In this document: one piece after another, positions 33,516-40,968 of the stretch
How the letters are laid out: the number at the start of each line of letters is the position of its first letter
Position numbering within the stretch: position 1 is the stretch's first letter
Assembly: GCA_052273625.1 (NCBI GenBank)
Contig: DAVZHW010000002.1
Location: 1-64,000, forward strand
Direction of reading: 5' to 3'
Source: Fimenecus sp052273625
GTDB lineage: Bacteria; Bacillota; Clostridia; Oscillospirales; Acutalibacteraceae
Length of the DNA stretch: 64,000 nt
Notes under the pieces: model-generated
What the model saw: only the letters and a program-made list of their open reading frames with translations
Told to the model about the DNA's origin: nothing
Database searches by the model: none
Program-made: the position numbers and the translations under genes

Positions 33516-33557
33516 ATGTTTCGCTCAAAATCAAAAAAATTGCCAAATAAGGAGTGA
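33516..33557 (+). CDS. Possible 13-residue leader peptide
   Basis: ATG 33516 follows AAGGAGTAGGAGG at good spacing and encodes MFRSKSKKLPNKE. The stop lies within a near copy of the same ribosome binding site (AAGGAGTGAGG) before the next frame. It may be a translated leader that couples or attenuates repA expression, or a chance frame. Confidence 0.35.
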   Translation: MFRSKSKKLPNKE

Positions 33558-33605
33558 GGGGTGATTACAATTTCAAATTCAATTAAACAGAAAGGAAGTG
33601 GCGGA

Positions 33606-34691
33606 ATGTCAGAAACAATTATCAGAAAAATGTCAGAGGTGGAACTCCAAGAGGTGCGGTGGCTATGGAAACCGTATATCCCGTTCGGAAAGCTCACCAT
33701 TATCCAAGGCGATCCCGGCGAGGGCAAAACAACATTTGCGTTAAGGCTTGCCGCCGCTTGTTCGTCAGGCGTGGCTATGCCCAGTATGGAAACCACAGAA
33801 CCCTTCAATGTGATTTACCAAACCGCAGAGGACGGACTCGGCGACACCATCAAACCAAGGCTCATTGAAGCAGGGGCAGATGAAAATATGGTGCTCAATA
33901 TTATTGAAGATACCGATCCTCTTTCTCTGTCGGATGAGCGTATTGAAAAAGCGATAACCGAAACGGGTGCGCGACTTATGATACTCGATCCTATTCAGGG
34001 TTATATCGGTGAGGACGTGGATATCAACCGCGCAAACGAAATACGAACGGTGCTGAAAAAGGTTGCTGCCGTTGCTGACAGGACAAGTTGTGCAATCGTA
34101 TTGGTTGGTCACCTTAACAAAGCCAAAGGCGCAAGCTCACAGTATCGCGGTCTCGGCTCGATTGATTTTCGTGCCGCCGCCCGTAGTGTTTTGCTCGTGG
34201 GTCGCCTTCGCAGAGAACCAAATGTACGCATCATTGTTCACGACAAATCTTCGCTGGCACCCGAGGGAAAGTCAATGGCATTCAACCTCGGAAATGAGGA
34301 CGGCTTTTATTGGCTGGACGGTTACGGTGAGATAAGTGCGGAAGAACTGCTCTGCGGTTATTCTACCGAAACCAAAACGGCGGTGGCGGAAGAACTGATT
34401 CGGGATATGCTTGATGACGGCAGAGAGGTTATGGCAGATGAAATCTTCCGTATGGCTGAAAACAAAAATATCTCTCGCAGAACGGTGAACGAAGCCAAAA
34501 AAAGATACCAAACATCAAAACCCGAAAGGTCGGCAAAGGCTGGGCGTGGTCGATACCCGAATAAAGATTGCAACATTGCAGTGTGTCCTTTCTGCATTGT
34601 AAAAATGATGACAATGGGAGTCATTTGCATTGTTGCATTGTTAAATTCCGCCGACGATTATGCGCCGTGTTTCGCCCTGTGTGGCGGCTAA
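33606..34691 (+). CDS. RepA-like RecA-fold ATPase, 3' frameshift
   Basis: Helicase-type ATPase of the AAA_25/RepA group. The N-terminus WLWKPYIPFGKLTIIQGDPGEGKTT holds Walker A, followed by LMILDPIQGYIG (Walker B) and CAIVLVGHLNKAKG. Such proteins occur beside mobilization genes of Clostridia elements and probably help replicate the excised form. After NEAKK, a run of seven A (34494-34500) shifts the frame: the -1 frame continues IPNIKTRKVGKGWAWSIPE and stops at 34564, which looks like the natural end. The 0 frame instead runs into a Cys-rich tail to 34691. The start is ATG 33606, as in relatives; GTG 33561 also has a ribosome binding site. Confidence 0.78.
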   Translation: MSETIIRKMSEVELQEVRWLWKPYIPFGKLTIIQGDPGEGKTTFALRLAAACSSGVAMPSMETTEPFNVIYQTAEDGLGDTIKPRLIEAGADENMVLNIIEDTDPLSLSDERIEKAITETGARLMILDPIQGYIGEDVDINRANEIRTVLKKVAAVADRTSCAIVLVGHLNKAKGASSQYRGLGSIDFRAAARSVLLVGRLRREPNVRIIVHDKSSLAPEGKSMAFNLGNEDGFYWLDGYGEISAEELLCGYSTETKTAVAEELIRDMLDDGREVMADEIFRMAENKNISRRTVNEAKKRYQTSKPERSAKAGRGRYPNKDCNIAVCPFCIVKMMTMGVICIVALLNSADDYAPCFALCGG

Positions 34692-34740
34692 AACACAAAA
34701 AGGAGTAAACACCCCACTCCCGAGTTAAAACGCGAATTTG

Positions 34741-34866
34741 GGGCGGTTTTGGAAACTTCGGGTTTTCGACACCCAGACTTCAGTCTGGGGCAAGCAGAGC
34801 GTCCGGCTATCCGCCGTGTCGCAATATTTACGGGCAGTAGCCCGAACCCACTATTATTGCGAAAGG
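34741..34866 (+). other. oriT-like region of the island
   Basis: CCCAGACT-TC-AGTCTGGG (34772-34789) is a perfect stem, with GGGC/GCCC near 34829 just before mobC. The position and the GC-rich inverted repeats suggest the transfer origin. Confidence 0.5.
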
Positions 34867-34876
34867 AATGATGAAA

Positions 34877-35206
34877 ATGGCAGAAAACCGTAGGCGCAGT
34901 GAAACGCTGGCCGTCCGCCTCACCAAAACGGAAAAGGCAGCGATCATTGCAAAATCAAAGAAAGCCAAGACGACATTGACCGAGTACGTCTTGGCGATAT
35001 CAAAGGACGCAAAAATCGTGTTGCCGCCCGACACTGCGCCGATAGTTTTGGAACTAAAGCGCATCGGCAACAATCTAAATCAGATAGCAGCGAAGGTCAA
35101 TTCGGGCGTGACCTATGTAGAAAATCTCACGGAGGTAATCGAAAATCAAAATAAGATTTACGATTTACTTTTGAAACTCACGGAGGAATGCAAATGGCAA
35201 CGGTAA
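34877..35206 (+). CDS. mobC: MobC-family relaxosome accessory protein
   Basis: Protein of 109 residues with a ribbon-helix-helix-like start (RRRSETLAVRLTKTEKAAIIAKS) and the MobC signature LKRIGNNLNQIAAKVNSG. It is related to the MobC at 7.7 kb. GAAAGGA supports ATG 34877 among three clustered ATGs. It overlaps the relaxase start by 13 bp. Confidence 0.87.
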   Translation: MAENRRRSETLAVRLTKTEKAAIIAKSKKAKTTLTEYVLAISKDAKIVLPPDTAPIVLELKRIGNNLNQIAAKVNSGVTYVENLTEVIENQNKIYDLLLKLTEECKWQR

Positions 35207-36681
35207 CTTTTATTCCCGAAGCAAAGCAGTCGGTCAGTGCCATGCGCGGTCTTATCAATTACTGTTTGCAAGACTGCAAAGTCCGTGACGAGCAAAGCGG
35301 TCGCAGACTTGTCGGAGGTGTGAACTGCAATGGTGAGAATGCGTACACCGAGTTTATGACAACGAAAAATTCTTACGAAAAAACAACGGGTATGAATTTT
35401 TATCAGTACGTGCAATCCTTCTCGCCGAGAGAGGATATCACTCCCGAAAGGGCGCATCAAATCGGTTTGGAGTTTGCTCAAAAAGCGTGGTCTGGTCACG
35501 AAGTTTTAGTGACCACTCATAGCGATGCCGAGCATATTCATTCCCACTTTGTTATAAACTCGGTGAACTTTGAAAACGGATATAAGCTCCGTCAAAATCC
35601 GCAGTCGCTGATAAAACTTCGTGCACTCAATGATGAGATCTGCAAAGCGCATGGACTGACAACTCTCTCCGCATACAAAGGCGGCGGTTCAAAAGTTTCA
35701 AGCCGTGAGTACCGAGCCGCTGTCAAGGGTGAGAGTTGGAAGTTTAGACTAATGTCCGACATTAACTCGGCAATGAACAAAAGCGGCAGCAAACAAGATT
35801 TTATATCTGAGATGCAAAGGCGCGGATATGAAATTACTTGGACAGATGAAAGAAAATATATAACTTTCACTTGTCGGGGCGGTAAAAAATGCAGAGATAA
35901 AACTCTGCACGATGAAAAATATTTAAAGGAGAATTTAGAGTATGAATTACAATTTAGGAAACGGCACTACAAGAACAGAAAACAGTTTGGTGGAGAATCT
36001 TACGAAGAAAAACGCGCAAGGGATAGCCGAGATGCGCACAGACGCTCTACCCGTTATGGTTCCGATTCAGGAAAAGGATTGGGATACGATGGTAAGCCTG
36101 CTACAGTCGGCGGTGGACTTTCAGCCGAAGGTCTACGAGCTTATGAGAACCCTTCTGACCGTATCAAAAATGAAATCGATGATGGAACAGTGGTCGGCAA
36201 CGGAACAGCAACAGTTCGACAAGGCGATCAAGGAGATGACCTACAAGCTGAGCAGTCAGCAAACGGCGGTGGAGAATATTTTATTGCAGATGGAGAATCA
36301 CGAACAACAGGTTGGGAATCATCTCGAAAAAGTTATGAACGATACCTTGGAACAGGGCAAGGAACTGGAGAAGGCTATCGCCAAGGCACAGGAGAAGACA
36401 GACCGCCGCACGTGGTTGATTCGCACGGCGATATCGGTGGGAGCCTCGGTGTTGGCAGCGGTGTTGTCAACTCTGCTCTGCGTTCTTTGGCTGGTGTAAC
36501 AGACGGTAGCGAAGACTCGGAAGAACGCCGTAAAAGAATTGAGGCGGAACAAAATGCCTCAAACCTTGGTGCTGTTATCGGTCTTGCGGTGGGGCTTGTC
36601 TCTGCCGCAACCGAGAGTACCGATGATGAACTTCCCGAGAATCTCGCGGAAGAACAAAACGAAATAACTATGAAAATGTAA
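35194..36681 (+). CDS. MOBP-type relaxase of the island
   Basis: Relaxase of 495 residues. The N-terminal 250 residues are catalytic: MNFYQYVQSFSPREDITPERAHQIG, then the metal motif THSDAEHIHSHFVINSVN. From about residue 255 the chain is low-complexity, rich in Gly, Arg and Ser (GTGQGTGEGYRQGTGED), because the DNA also encodes another protein in the +1 frame (35942-36499). It ends with a hydrophobic stretch (LGAVIGLAVGLVSAA). It nicks oriT and leads transfer. Confidence 0.88.
   Translation: MATVTFIPEAKQSVSAMRGLINYCLQDCKVRDEQSGRRLVGGVNCNGENAYTEFMTTKNSYEKTTGMNFYQYVQSFSPREDITPERAHQIGLEFAQKAWSGHEVLVTTHSDAEHIHSHFVINSVNFENGYKLRQNPQSLIKLRALNDEICKAHGLTTLSAYKGGGSKVSSREYRAAVKGESWKFRLMSDINSAMNKSGSKQDFISEMQRRGYEITWTDERKYITFTCRGGKKCRDKTLHDEKYLKENLEYELQFRKRHYKNRKQFGGESYEEKRARDSRDAHRRSTRYGSDSGKGLGYDGKPATVGGGLSAEGLRAYENPSDRIKNEIDDGTVVGNGTATVRQGDQGDDLQAEQSANGGGEYFIADGESRTTGWESSRKSYERYLGTGQGTGEGYRQGTGEDRPPHVVDSHGDIGGSLGVGSGVVNSALRSLAGVTDGSEDSEERRKRIEAEQNASNLGAVIGLAVGLVSAATESTDDELPENLAEEQNEITMKM
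35942..36499 (+). CDS. Overlapping MobB-like membrane coiled-coil protein
   Basis: Frame of 185 residues lying wholly inside the relaxase gene in the +1 frame. It has a good ribosome binding site (AAAGGAG, 9-10 nt before ATG 35942), a long heptad-rich helix (about 45-150, e.g. FDKAIKEMTYKLSSQQTAVENILLQM) and a C-terminal transmembrane helix (TAISVGASVLAAVLSTLLCVLWLV). This is protein-like, whereas the relaxase frame here is low-complexity. Embedded mob genes of this type (mbeB/mbeD in ColE1, mobB in RSF1010) stabilise the relaxosome and contact the transfer apparatus. The role here is inferred. Confidence 0.72.
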   Translation: MNYNLGNGTTRTENSLVENLTKKNAQGIAEMRTDALPVMVPIQEKDWDTMVSLLQSAVDFQPKVYELMRTLLTVSKMKSMMEQWSATEQQQFDKAIKEMTYKLSSQQTAVENILLQMENHEQQVGNHLEKVMNDTLEQGKELEKAIAKAQEKTDRRTWLIRTAISVGASVLAAVLSTLLCVLWLV

Positions 36682-36723
36682 TTAAGATATCCGGTACGGA
36701 AATCTTGAAGAAAGGAAGCGCTT

Positions 36724-37038
36724 ATGAATATTAGAAATTATTATACGATGTTTAAAAATGAACCCGATGTGTTGACCGTGCCGGATGTGGTAAGGCTGTT
36801 GCAGCTTGGTAAGAACACTGTCTACGGTCTTATCAAAGAAGGTAGGATCGGTAGCATCAAGCAGGGCAAGAAAATTATTGTGCCGAAGGTGTGCCTCATA
36901 GAGTTTTTAACCAACGCCGGAAACTATCAAAAACCGTCCCCGACAATCCCGAATAATCTCTGGACTTGTGACAGATGTTGTGATAGTGTTGGTGTTGCCC
37001 GAGAAACCGAAGGACAACTTCAAAAGAAAGGAGCGTGA
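36724..37038 (+). CDS. Excisionase of the island
   Basis: Protein of 104 residues with a HTH_17 fold (VLTVPDVVRLLQLGKNTVYGLIKEGRIGSIKQGKKIIVPKVCLIEFL). It lies 4 nt before the integrase gene, the standard place for a directionality factor. The last 35 residues are polar with two adjacent Cys. GAAAGGAAG precedes the ATG. Confidence 0.87.
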   Translation: MNIRNYYTMFKNEPDVLTVPDVVRLLQLGKNTVYGLIKEGRIGSIKQGKKIIVPKVCLIEFLTNAGNYQKPSPTIPNNLWTCDRCCDSVGVARETEGQLQKKGA

Positions 37039-37042
37039 ATAA

Positions 37043-38230
37043 ATGAAAAGAGTTACAGGACACCTGACCGAGAAAAACAAAAAGTGGTATGCGGTTATAA
37101 ATCTCTATGACACCGACGGCAAGCGCAAAGAGAAATGGCAAAGTCTGAACCTCGATGCGAGCAAGGGCAACAAGCGTGAGGCGGAACACCGCCTTCGCCA
37201 ACTCCTTGATCACTACAACACCGACGACCTATACAAGCGTGAGAATATGTCCCACGCCGACCGTGAGCGTAGCCGAGTGGCGCACATGCAGGTGGCAGAT
37301 TATCTATCCAAGTGGTTGGAGTCGCACAAAGTGAATGTGAGTGAGACTACCTACACGGGTTACAAGTTAATGATCGAGTCGCGCATGGCACCCTTCTTCC
37401 GTGAGTGCGGCGACCTAAAGGTCAAGGACATCACCGGTGATGAGATCAACGATTATTATATCCGCATCCGTAATGACGGGCTCAAAGGTACGACCGCGCA
37501 ACGCCATCACGCGCTGTTGCATCTTGCTTTCAAGTCGGTGGTCAAGCGCAGAGTGATACCGAGCAATCCCGTAGAGCAAGCCGACAGACCAAAAGCACAA
37601 CAGTATATCGGCAAGTATTATAACGCCACTGAGTTGAAAGAACTGCTCGACAAAACGGTAAACGATCCGATACACATTGTAATTTTCCTCGCAGCTTACT
37701 ATGGACTACGCCGAAGCGAAGTGCTTGGGCTAAAATGGTCGGCGGTGGACTTTGAAAACAAGACGGTCAGCATCAATCACAAGGTGGTGCAGAACGATAA
37801 AGGTATTATCGGTATGGATGTTATGAAAACAAAATCGTCATACCGAACCCTGCCGCTGATACCGCAAGTGGAACAAGCATTACTTGCCGAACGAGAAAAG
37901 CAAGAGGAAATGAAACGAGTAATGCGCCGAGGTTACTGCAAAAAATACACCGACTACATCTGCGTAGATGCAATCGGTGAAATTATAAAACCAAATTATG
38001 TGACCGACCACTTCAAAGTGGTGCTGAAAGAAAACGGATTGAAACCCGTACGCTTTCACGACCTGCGACACAGTTGTGCCTCGCTACTGCTTGCAAACGG
38101 CGTGCCTATGAAAATGATTCAGGATTGGTTAGGACACAGCGATATGGGAACGACCGCTAACATTTACAGCCACATTGATAGTGAAAGTAAAAAAGCAAGT
38201 GCGATGGCAATCGGCTCAGCCTTGAGTTAA
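37043..38230 (+). CDS. Tyrosine recombinase (integrase) of the island
   Basis: Integrase of 395 residues of the Tn916/phage type. An arm-binding N-terminus (KRVTGHLTEKNKKWYAVINLYD) precedes a SAM-like core-binding domain (about 75-175) and the catalytic domain: YYGLRRSEVLGL (Arg), KTKSSYRTLPLI (Lys), FHDLRHSCASLLL (His-x-x-Arg), LGHSDMGTTANIYSH (His, Tyr). It should recombine the anticodon-loop core of tRNA-Ser. A shared terminator separates it from the element-borne tRNA-Ser on the opposite strand. Confidence 0.93.
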   Translation: MKRVTGHLTEKNKKWYAVINLYDTDGKRKEKWQSLNLDASKGNKREAEHRLRQLLDHYNTDDLYKRENMSHADRERSRVAHMQVADYLSKWLESHKVNVSETTYTGYKLMIESRMAPFFRECGDLKVKDITGDEINDYYIRIRNDGLKGTTAQRHHALLHLAFKSVVKRRVIPSNPVEQADRPKAQQYIGKYYNATELKELLDKTVNDPIHIVIFLAAYYGLRRSEVLGLKWSAVDFENKTVSINHKVVQNDKGIIGMDVMKTKSSYRTLPLIPQVEQALLAEREKQEEMKRVMRRGYCKKYTDYICVDAIGEIIKPNYVTDHFKVVLKENGLKPVRFHDLRHSCASLLLANGVPMKMIQDWLGHSDMGTTANIYSHIDSESKKASAMAIGSALS

Positions 38231-38238
38231 AAGAGAAA

Positions 38239-38268
38239 ACTCCTTGAAGGATAACACCTTCAAGGAGT
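38239..38268. terminator. Terminator shared by integrase and tRNA-Ser
   Basis: ACTCCTTGAAGG pairs with CCTTCAAGGAGT (12 bp, perfect). It lies between the convergent integrase and tRNA genes. Confidence 0.85.
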
Positions 38269-38271
38269 CCT

Positions 38272-38360
38272 TGGCGGAGACGGCGAGATTCGAACTCGCG
38301 GGGGATTGCTCCCTAACTGATTTCGAGTCAGCCCCGTTATGACCACTTCGATACGTCTCC
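38272..38360 (-). tRNA. Intact tRNA-Ser(CGA) carried by the island
   Basis: An 89-nt class II tRNA with CCA. The acceptor GGAGACG/CGTCTCC, anticodon arm CTGA-CTCGAAA-TCAG (anticodon CGA) and T arm GCGAG/CTCGC are complete. Its 5' half differs from the split chromosomal gene by a single base over the 34 nt after the acceptor, but the acceptor and 3' half differ. It lies inside the island, 144 bp from the right core, and has no clear promoter of its own. The old tRNA promoter at 38562-38590 reads toward it. Confidence 0.94.
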
Positions 38361-38396
38361 ATATAAAATTGTAAAGGCAAAGCCTGATTACCAAAC

Positions 38397-38414
38397 TGCG
38401 AGAAAACTGCGAGA
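38397..38414 (+). repeat. TGCGAGA arm-type repeats, right end
   Basis: Two copies of TGCGAGA (38397, 38408), 11 bp apart, lie within the same 19-mer found at the left end. Confidence 0.75.
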
Positions 38415-38503
38415 TGCGGTTTTCTAAAAGTGCAAAAGCATACGGCGTAAACGCCGATGTTAAGCGGAAAGCAACCAAGTAGGTCGTGACGAACCCGACT
38501 ATG

Positions 38504-38543
38504 TTTCGAGTCAGGCCCGTTATGACCACTTCGATACGCTTCC
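38504..38543 (-). pseudogene. 5' half of split tRNA-Ser(CGA), attR
   Basis: On the minus strand: GGAAGCG acceptor, TA, D arm and 5' anticodon stem CTGA, then loop CTCGAAA. After the loop the sequence changes to island DNA (CATAGTCGGG), which cannot complete a tRNA. Joined to 13832-13887 it gives a full tRNA-Ser with matching acceptor, except for one mismatch at position 27/43. Confidence 0.92.
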
Positions 38544-38561
38544 TTATTCACAACGGATAAT

Positions 38562-38590
38562 ATTTTACCAAACCAAACGTGATTTGTCAA
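38562..38590 (-). promoter_or_regulatory. Original tRNA-Ser promoter
   Basis: On the minus strand, TTGACA (38590-38585), a 17-nt spacer and TAAAAT (38567-38562) lie 19 nt before the 5' half of tRNA-Ser. Transcription now passes the half-gene and about 145 nt of island DNA and reaches the intact element-borne tRNA-Ser. Confidence 0.85.
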
Positions 38591-38649
38591 ATAATATTTG
38601 TAATATAAGGCTAAATATGCTAAAATATTTTTTGAAGTGAGGTGGGGGA

Positions 38650-39528
38650 ATGCCAATTTGCAATGCTTGTCCGAGGAAGTGCAATGTTGAACGAAATATC
38701 GGCGAATTTTCTCGTGGGTTTTGTAAAATGCCATATAATGCGGTTCTTGCAAGGGCTTCGCTTCATCTTTGGGAGGAGCCTGTCATAAGCGAAGAAAGAG
38801 GCTCGGGTGCTATTTTCTTTTCCGGCTGCAATCTTCGTTGCGTCTTTTGTCAGAATTTTGAAATAAGCCACAAGAATTTCGGGAAACAGGTTTCAAAATC
38901 CGAGTTTATAGATATTGTTAAAAATCTTGAAAATCAAGGTGCTCATACAATCAATCTTGTCAATCCCACGCACTTTGTTCCGTTTATTAAAGAGGCTTTG
39001 TGCGAGTACAGGCCGTCTGTTCCCGTTGTGTATAACACAGGTGGATATGATGATGTCGAGAGTATTCGTTCTTTAGACGGTCTTATTGATGTTTACTTGC
39101 CCGACTTGAAATATTTTGACTGTGATGTTTCTAAAAAGTATTCAAATGCCGAAAACTATTTTGAAAAGGCTTCAAAGGCTGTTCTTGAAATGAACAGGCA
39201 AGTAGGAAAGTCGGTAATCAAAGACGGTATTATGCAAAAAGGGCTGATAATACGACACCTTGTTTTACCGAAAAATACCGACCAATCTATCAAGCTTTTA
39301 CGTTGGATTAAAGACAATTTACCTATTGATACATATATAAGTCTGATGAGCCAATATGTGCCTTACGTAAAAACCGAATATAAGGAGCTTAACAGGCGAA
39401 TTGTAACCGCAGAATATCAAAAGGTTATTGACGAGTTTGAACGTTTGGGTTTTGAAAACGGTTTTATGCAGGAGCGTTCTTCGGCACAGACCGATTTTAT
39501 TCCTAAATTTGATTTAAGCGGTGTTTGA
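38650..39528 (+). CDS. Radical SAM protein, PflA-like (COG1313)
   Basis: Protein of 292 residues. The radical SAM cluster motif is CNLRCVFC (C-x3-C-x2-C) at about residues 58-65, and an extra Cys motif at the N-terminus (CNACPRKCNVER, then GFC) suggests a second metal site. The family is annotated as pyruvate formate-lyase activating-enzyme-like, but its substrate is not known. It is the first chromosomal gene after the island. Confidence 0.85.
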   Translation: MPICNACPRKCNVERNIGEFSRGFCKMPYNAVLARASLHLWEEPVISEERGSGAIFFSGCNLRCVFCQNFEISHKNFGKQVSKSEFIDIVKNLENQGAHTINLVNPTHFVPFIKEALCEYRPSVPVVYNTGGYDDVESIRSLDGLIDVYLPDLKYFDCDVSKKYSNAENYFEKASKAVLEMNRQVGKSVIKDGIMQKGLIIRHLVLPKNTDQSIKLLRWIKDNLPIDTYISLMSQYVPYVKTEYKELNRRIVTAEYQKVIDEFERLGFENGFMQERSSAQTDFIPKFDLSGV

Positions 39529-39581
39529 CAATTAAAAAAAGTATGTGCTATACTTAAATAAAAATAACAAGGATGATGAAA

Positions 39582-40058
39582 ATGCGCAAAAAGAACGGCT
39601 TTGTTGCTGAATTTAGGGAATTTATAATGAGAGGCAATGTGCTTGACCTTGCAGTCGGCGTAATTATAGGCGGTGCTTTTCAGGGGATTGTTAAATCTTT
39701 AGTTGATGATGTTCTTATGCCGGTTATCAGTCTTTTGACGGGCGGCATTGATTTCAATAATTGGTTTATAGCACTCGGAAGCGGTGATTATGCAACTTCT
39801 GCAGAAGCAAACGCCGCAGGTGTAGCAACGCTCAATTACGGTACTTTTATCGGTGCGGTTATCAATTTTTTGATAATGGCGTTTGTCATATTTCTCCTTG
39901 TTAAATCAATAAACAGTATTTCAAATAAGCTCAAAAAAGAGGAGAAGCCCGTTGAGGTAGCTCCAACAACAAAGGTTTGTCCTTATTGCAAGTCAGAAAT
40001 CGATATTTCAGCCACAAAATGTCCGCATTGTACTTCTGAGTTAAAAGATGGTGAATGA
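39582..40058 (+). CDS. mscL: Large-conductance mechanosensitive channel with zinc ribbon
   Basis: MscL-type channel of 158 residues: FREFIMRGNVLDLAVGVIIGGAFQGIVKSLVDD (TM1 and pore), a periplasmic loop, and AVINFLIMAFVIFLLVKSIN (TM2). Unlike most MscL proteins it ends in a zinc ribbon, CPYCKSEIDISATKCPHC. The channel opens under membrane tension to release solutes on osmotic downshock. ATG 39582 fits AAGGA best. It is adjacent to proC. Confidence 0.92.
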   Translation: MRKKNGFVAEFREFIMRGNVLDLAVGVIIGGAFQGIVKSLVDDVLMPVISLLTGGIDFNNWFIALGSGDYATSAEANAAGVATLNYGTFIGAVINFLIMAFVIFLLVKSINSISNKLKKEEKPVEVAPTTKVCPYCKSEIDISATKCPHCTSELKDGE

Positions 40059-40059
40059 T

Positions 40060-40857
40060 ATGAAAATTGGTTTTATCGGCGCAGGTAATATGGCGTCAGC
40101 AATAGTCGGCGGTGCTGTAAAAAGTGGAAAAATTGTACCGAACGATATTTATGTTTGTGACTTAAATGAAGAAAAAGTAAATAAGTTGAAAACTGAATTG
40201 GGCGTTAACGCTGCTGATGATGCCTCAGATCTTATAAACAGCGTTGATACTGTTGTTTTGGCAGTTAAGCCTAATGTGTTTGCTTCGCTTCTTCCGTCGG
40301 TTTCAAAAAACATAAATGACAAAGGCGCTTTTGTAATTTCAATCGCCGCAGGAAAATCAGTTGCGGAAATAAACGACTTACTTGGCTCAAACGTGCCTGT
40401 TGCACGTGTTATGCCGAATATAAACGCAACTGTGCTTGAGGCAATGTCGGCGTATTGTTGCAATAATTTAGTGAATGACGAGCAGAAGGCTCTTGTTGAA
40501 AAGCTCTGCTCTTCTTTTGGTAAGGTCGTTTCAATAGAAGAAGATAAGTTTTCGATTTTTAGCGCAATTGCAGGTTGCTCTCCTGCTTATACATATATGT
40601 TTATCGACTCGCTTGCAAGAGCAGGGGTTAAAAACGGACTTGCAAAAGGGCAGGCGCTTGAAATTGCGGCGCAGACCGTCTTGGGAAGTGCAAAGAAAAT
40701 CCTTGAAAGCAGTGAACATCCATGGGAGCTTGTCGATAGAGTTTGCTCGCCCGGCGGTACAACGATTGAGGGCGTATGTGCCTTGCAGGAAAACGGTTTT
40801 GAAGCTACCGTTACAAGTGCGGTTGACGCTTCTTATCTCAAGGATAAATCATTATAA
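40060..40857 (+). CDS. proC: Pyrroline-5-carboxylate reductase
   Basis: Enzyme of 265 residues that reduces 1-pyrroline-5-carboxylate to proline with NAD(P)H. A Rossmann start (KIGFIGAGNMASAIVGG), VVLAVKP, ARVMPN, AGCSPAYTYMFIDSLARAGVKNGL and VCSPGGTTIEG are all present. It starts at ATG 40060, one base past the mscL stop. Proline is a compatible solute, so pairing with mscL is sensible. Confidence 0.95.
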   Translation: MKIGFIGAGNMASAIVGGAVKSGKIVPNDIYVCDLNEEKVNKLKTELGVNAADDASDLINSVDTVVLAVKPNVFASLLPSVSKNINDKGAFVISIAAGKSVAEINDLLGSNVPVARVMPNINATVLEAMSAYCCNNLVNDEQKALVEKLCSSFGKVVSIEEDKFSIFSAIAGCSPAYTYMFIDSLARAGVKNGLAKGQALEIAAQTVLGSAKKILESSEHPWELVDRVCSPGGTTIEGVCALQENGFEATVTSAVDASYLKDKSL

Positions 40858-40870
40858 GTTGAAATTTTAT

Positions 40871-40910
40871 AAAATCCGTCAAAGTTTTAATGCTTTCGGC
40901 GGATTTTTTT
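40871..40910 (+). terminator. proC terminator
   Basis: AATCCG/CGGATT stem with a long loop and seven T residues. Confidence 0.7.
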
Positions 40911-40968
40911 GTTGTAAATTCACTTAAAAATTGGTATAATCATCATATATGTAAAAGGGGGAATTCTG

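Larger units (their letters stand above)
33114..33605. other. Leader region before repA-like gene
   Basis: Contains a terminator (33226-33252), two degenerate direct repeats (CTACCCTTTGAGGA at 33384 and CTACCCATTGAGGA at 33441), very A/T-rich tracts and a 13-codon frame. No larger gene is supported. Confidence 0.6.
13881..38510 (+). mobile_element. 24.6 kb mobilizable defence island in tRNA-Ser
   Basis: Bounded by the 7-bp core TTTCGAG (13881-13887 and 38504-38510), which is the tRNA-Ser anticodon loop. Chromosomal tRNA halves lie outside each core. Arm-like TGCGAGA repeats lie inside both ends, and an integrase and excisionase sit at the right end. Cargo comprises restriction-modification genes, a GHKL/receiver/HNH operon, Pycsar, a peptide deformylase and an ATPase. 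A RepA-like ATPase, oriT-like hairpin, MobC and relaxase make it mobilizable. An element-borne intact tRNA-Ser lies inside the right end. It has no conjugation (type IV secretion) genes, so it would need a helper. Confidence 0.88.

Noticed and set aside
38272..38360. Intact tRNA-Ser as the chromosomal copy with a second element to its right
   Set aside because: The 144 bp to the right carry no genes, and the chromosomal halves with matching acceptors lie outside it; one element carrying a replacement tRNA explains the layout better.
13881..38510. Self-transmissible ICE
   Set aside because: No VirB4, coupling protein or other type IV secretion genes are seen, so it is at most mobilizable.
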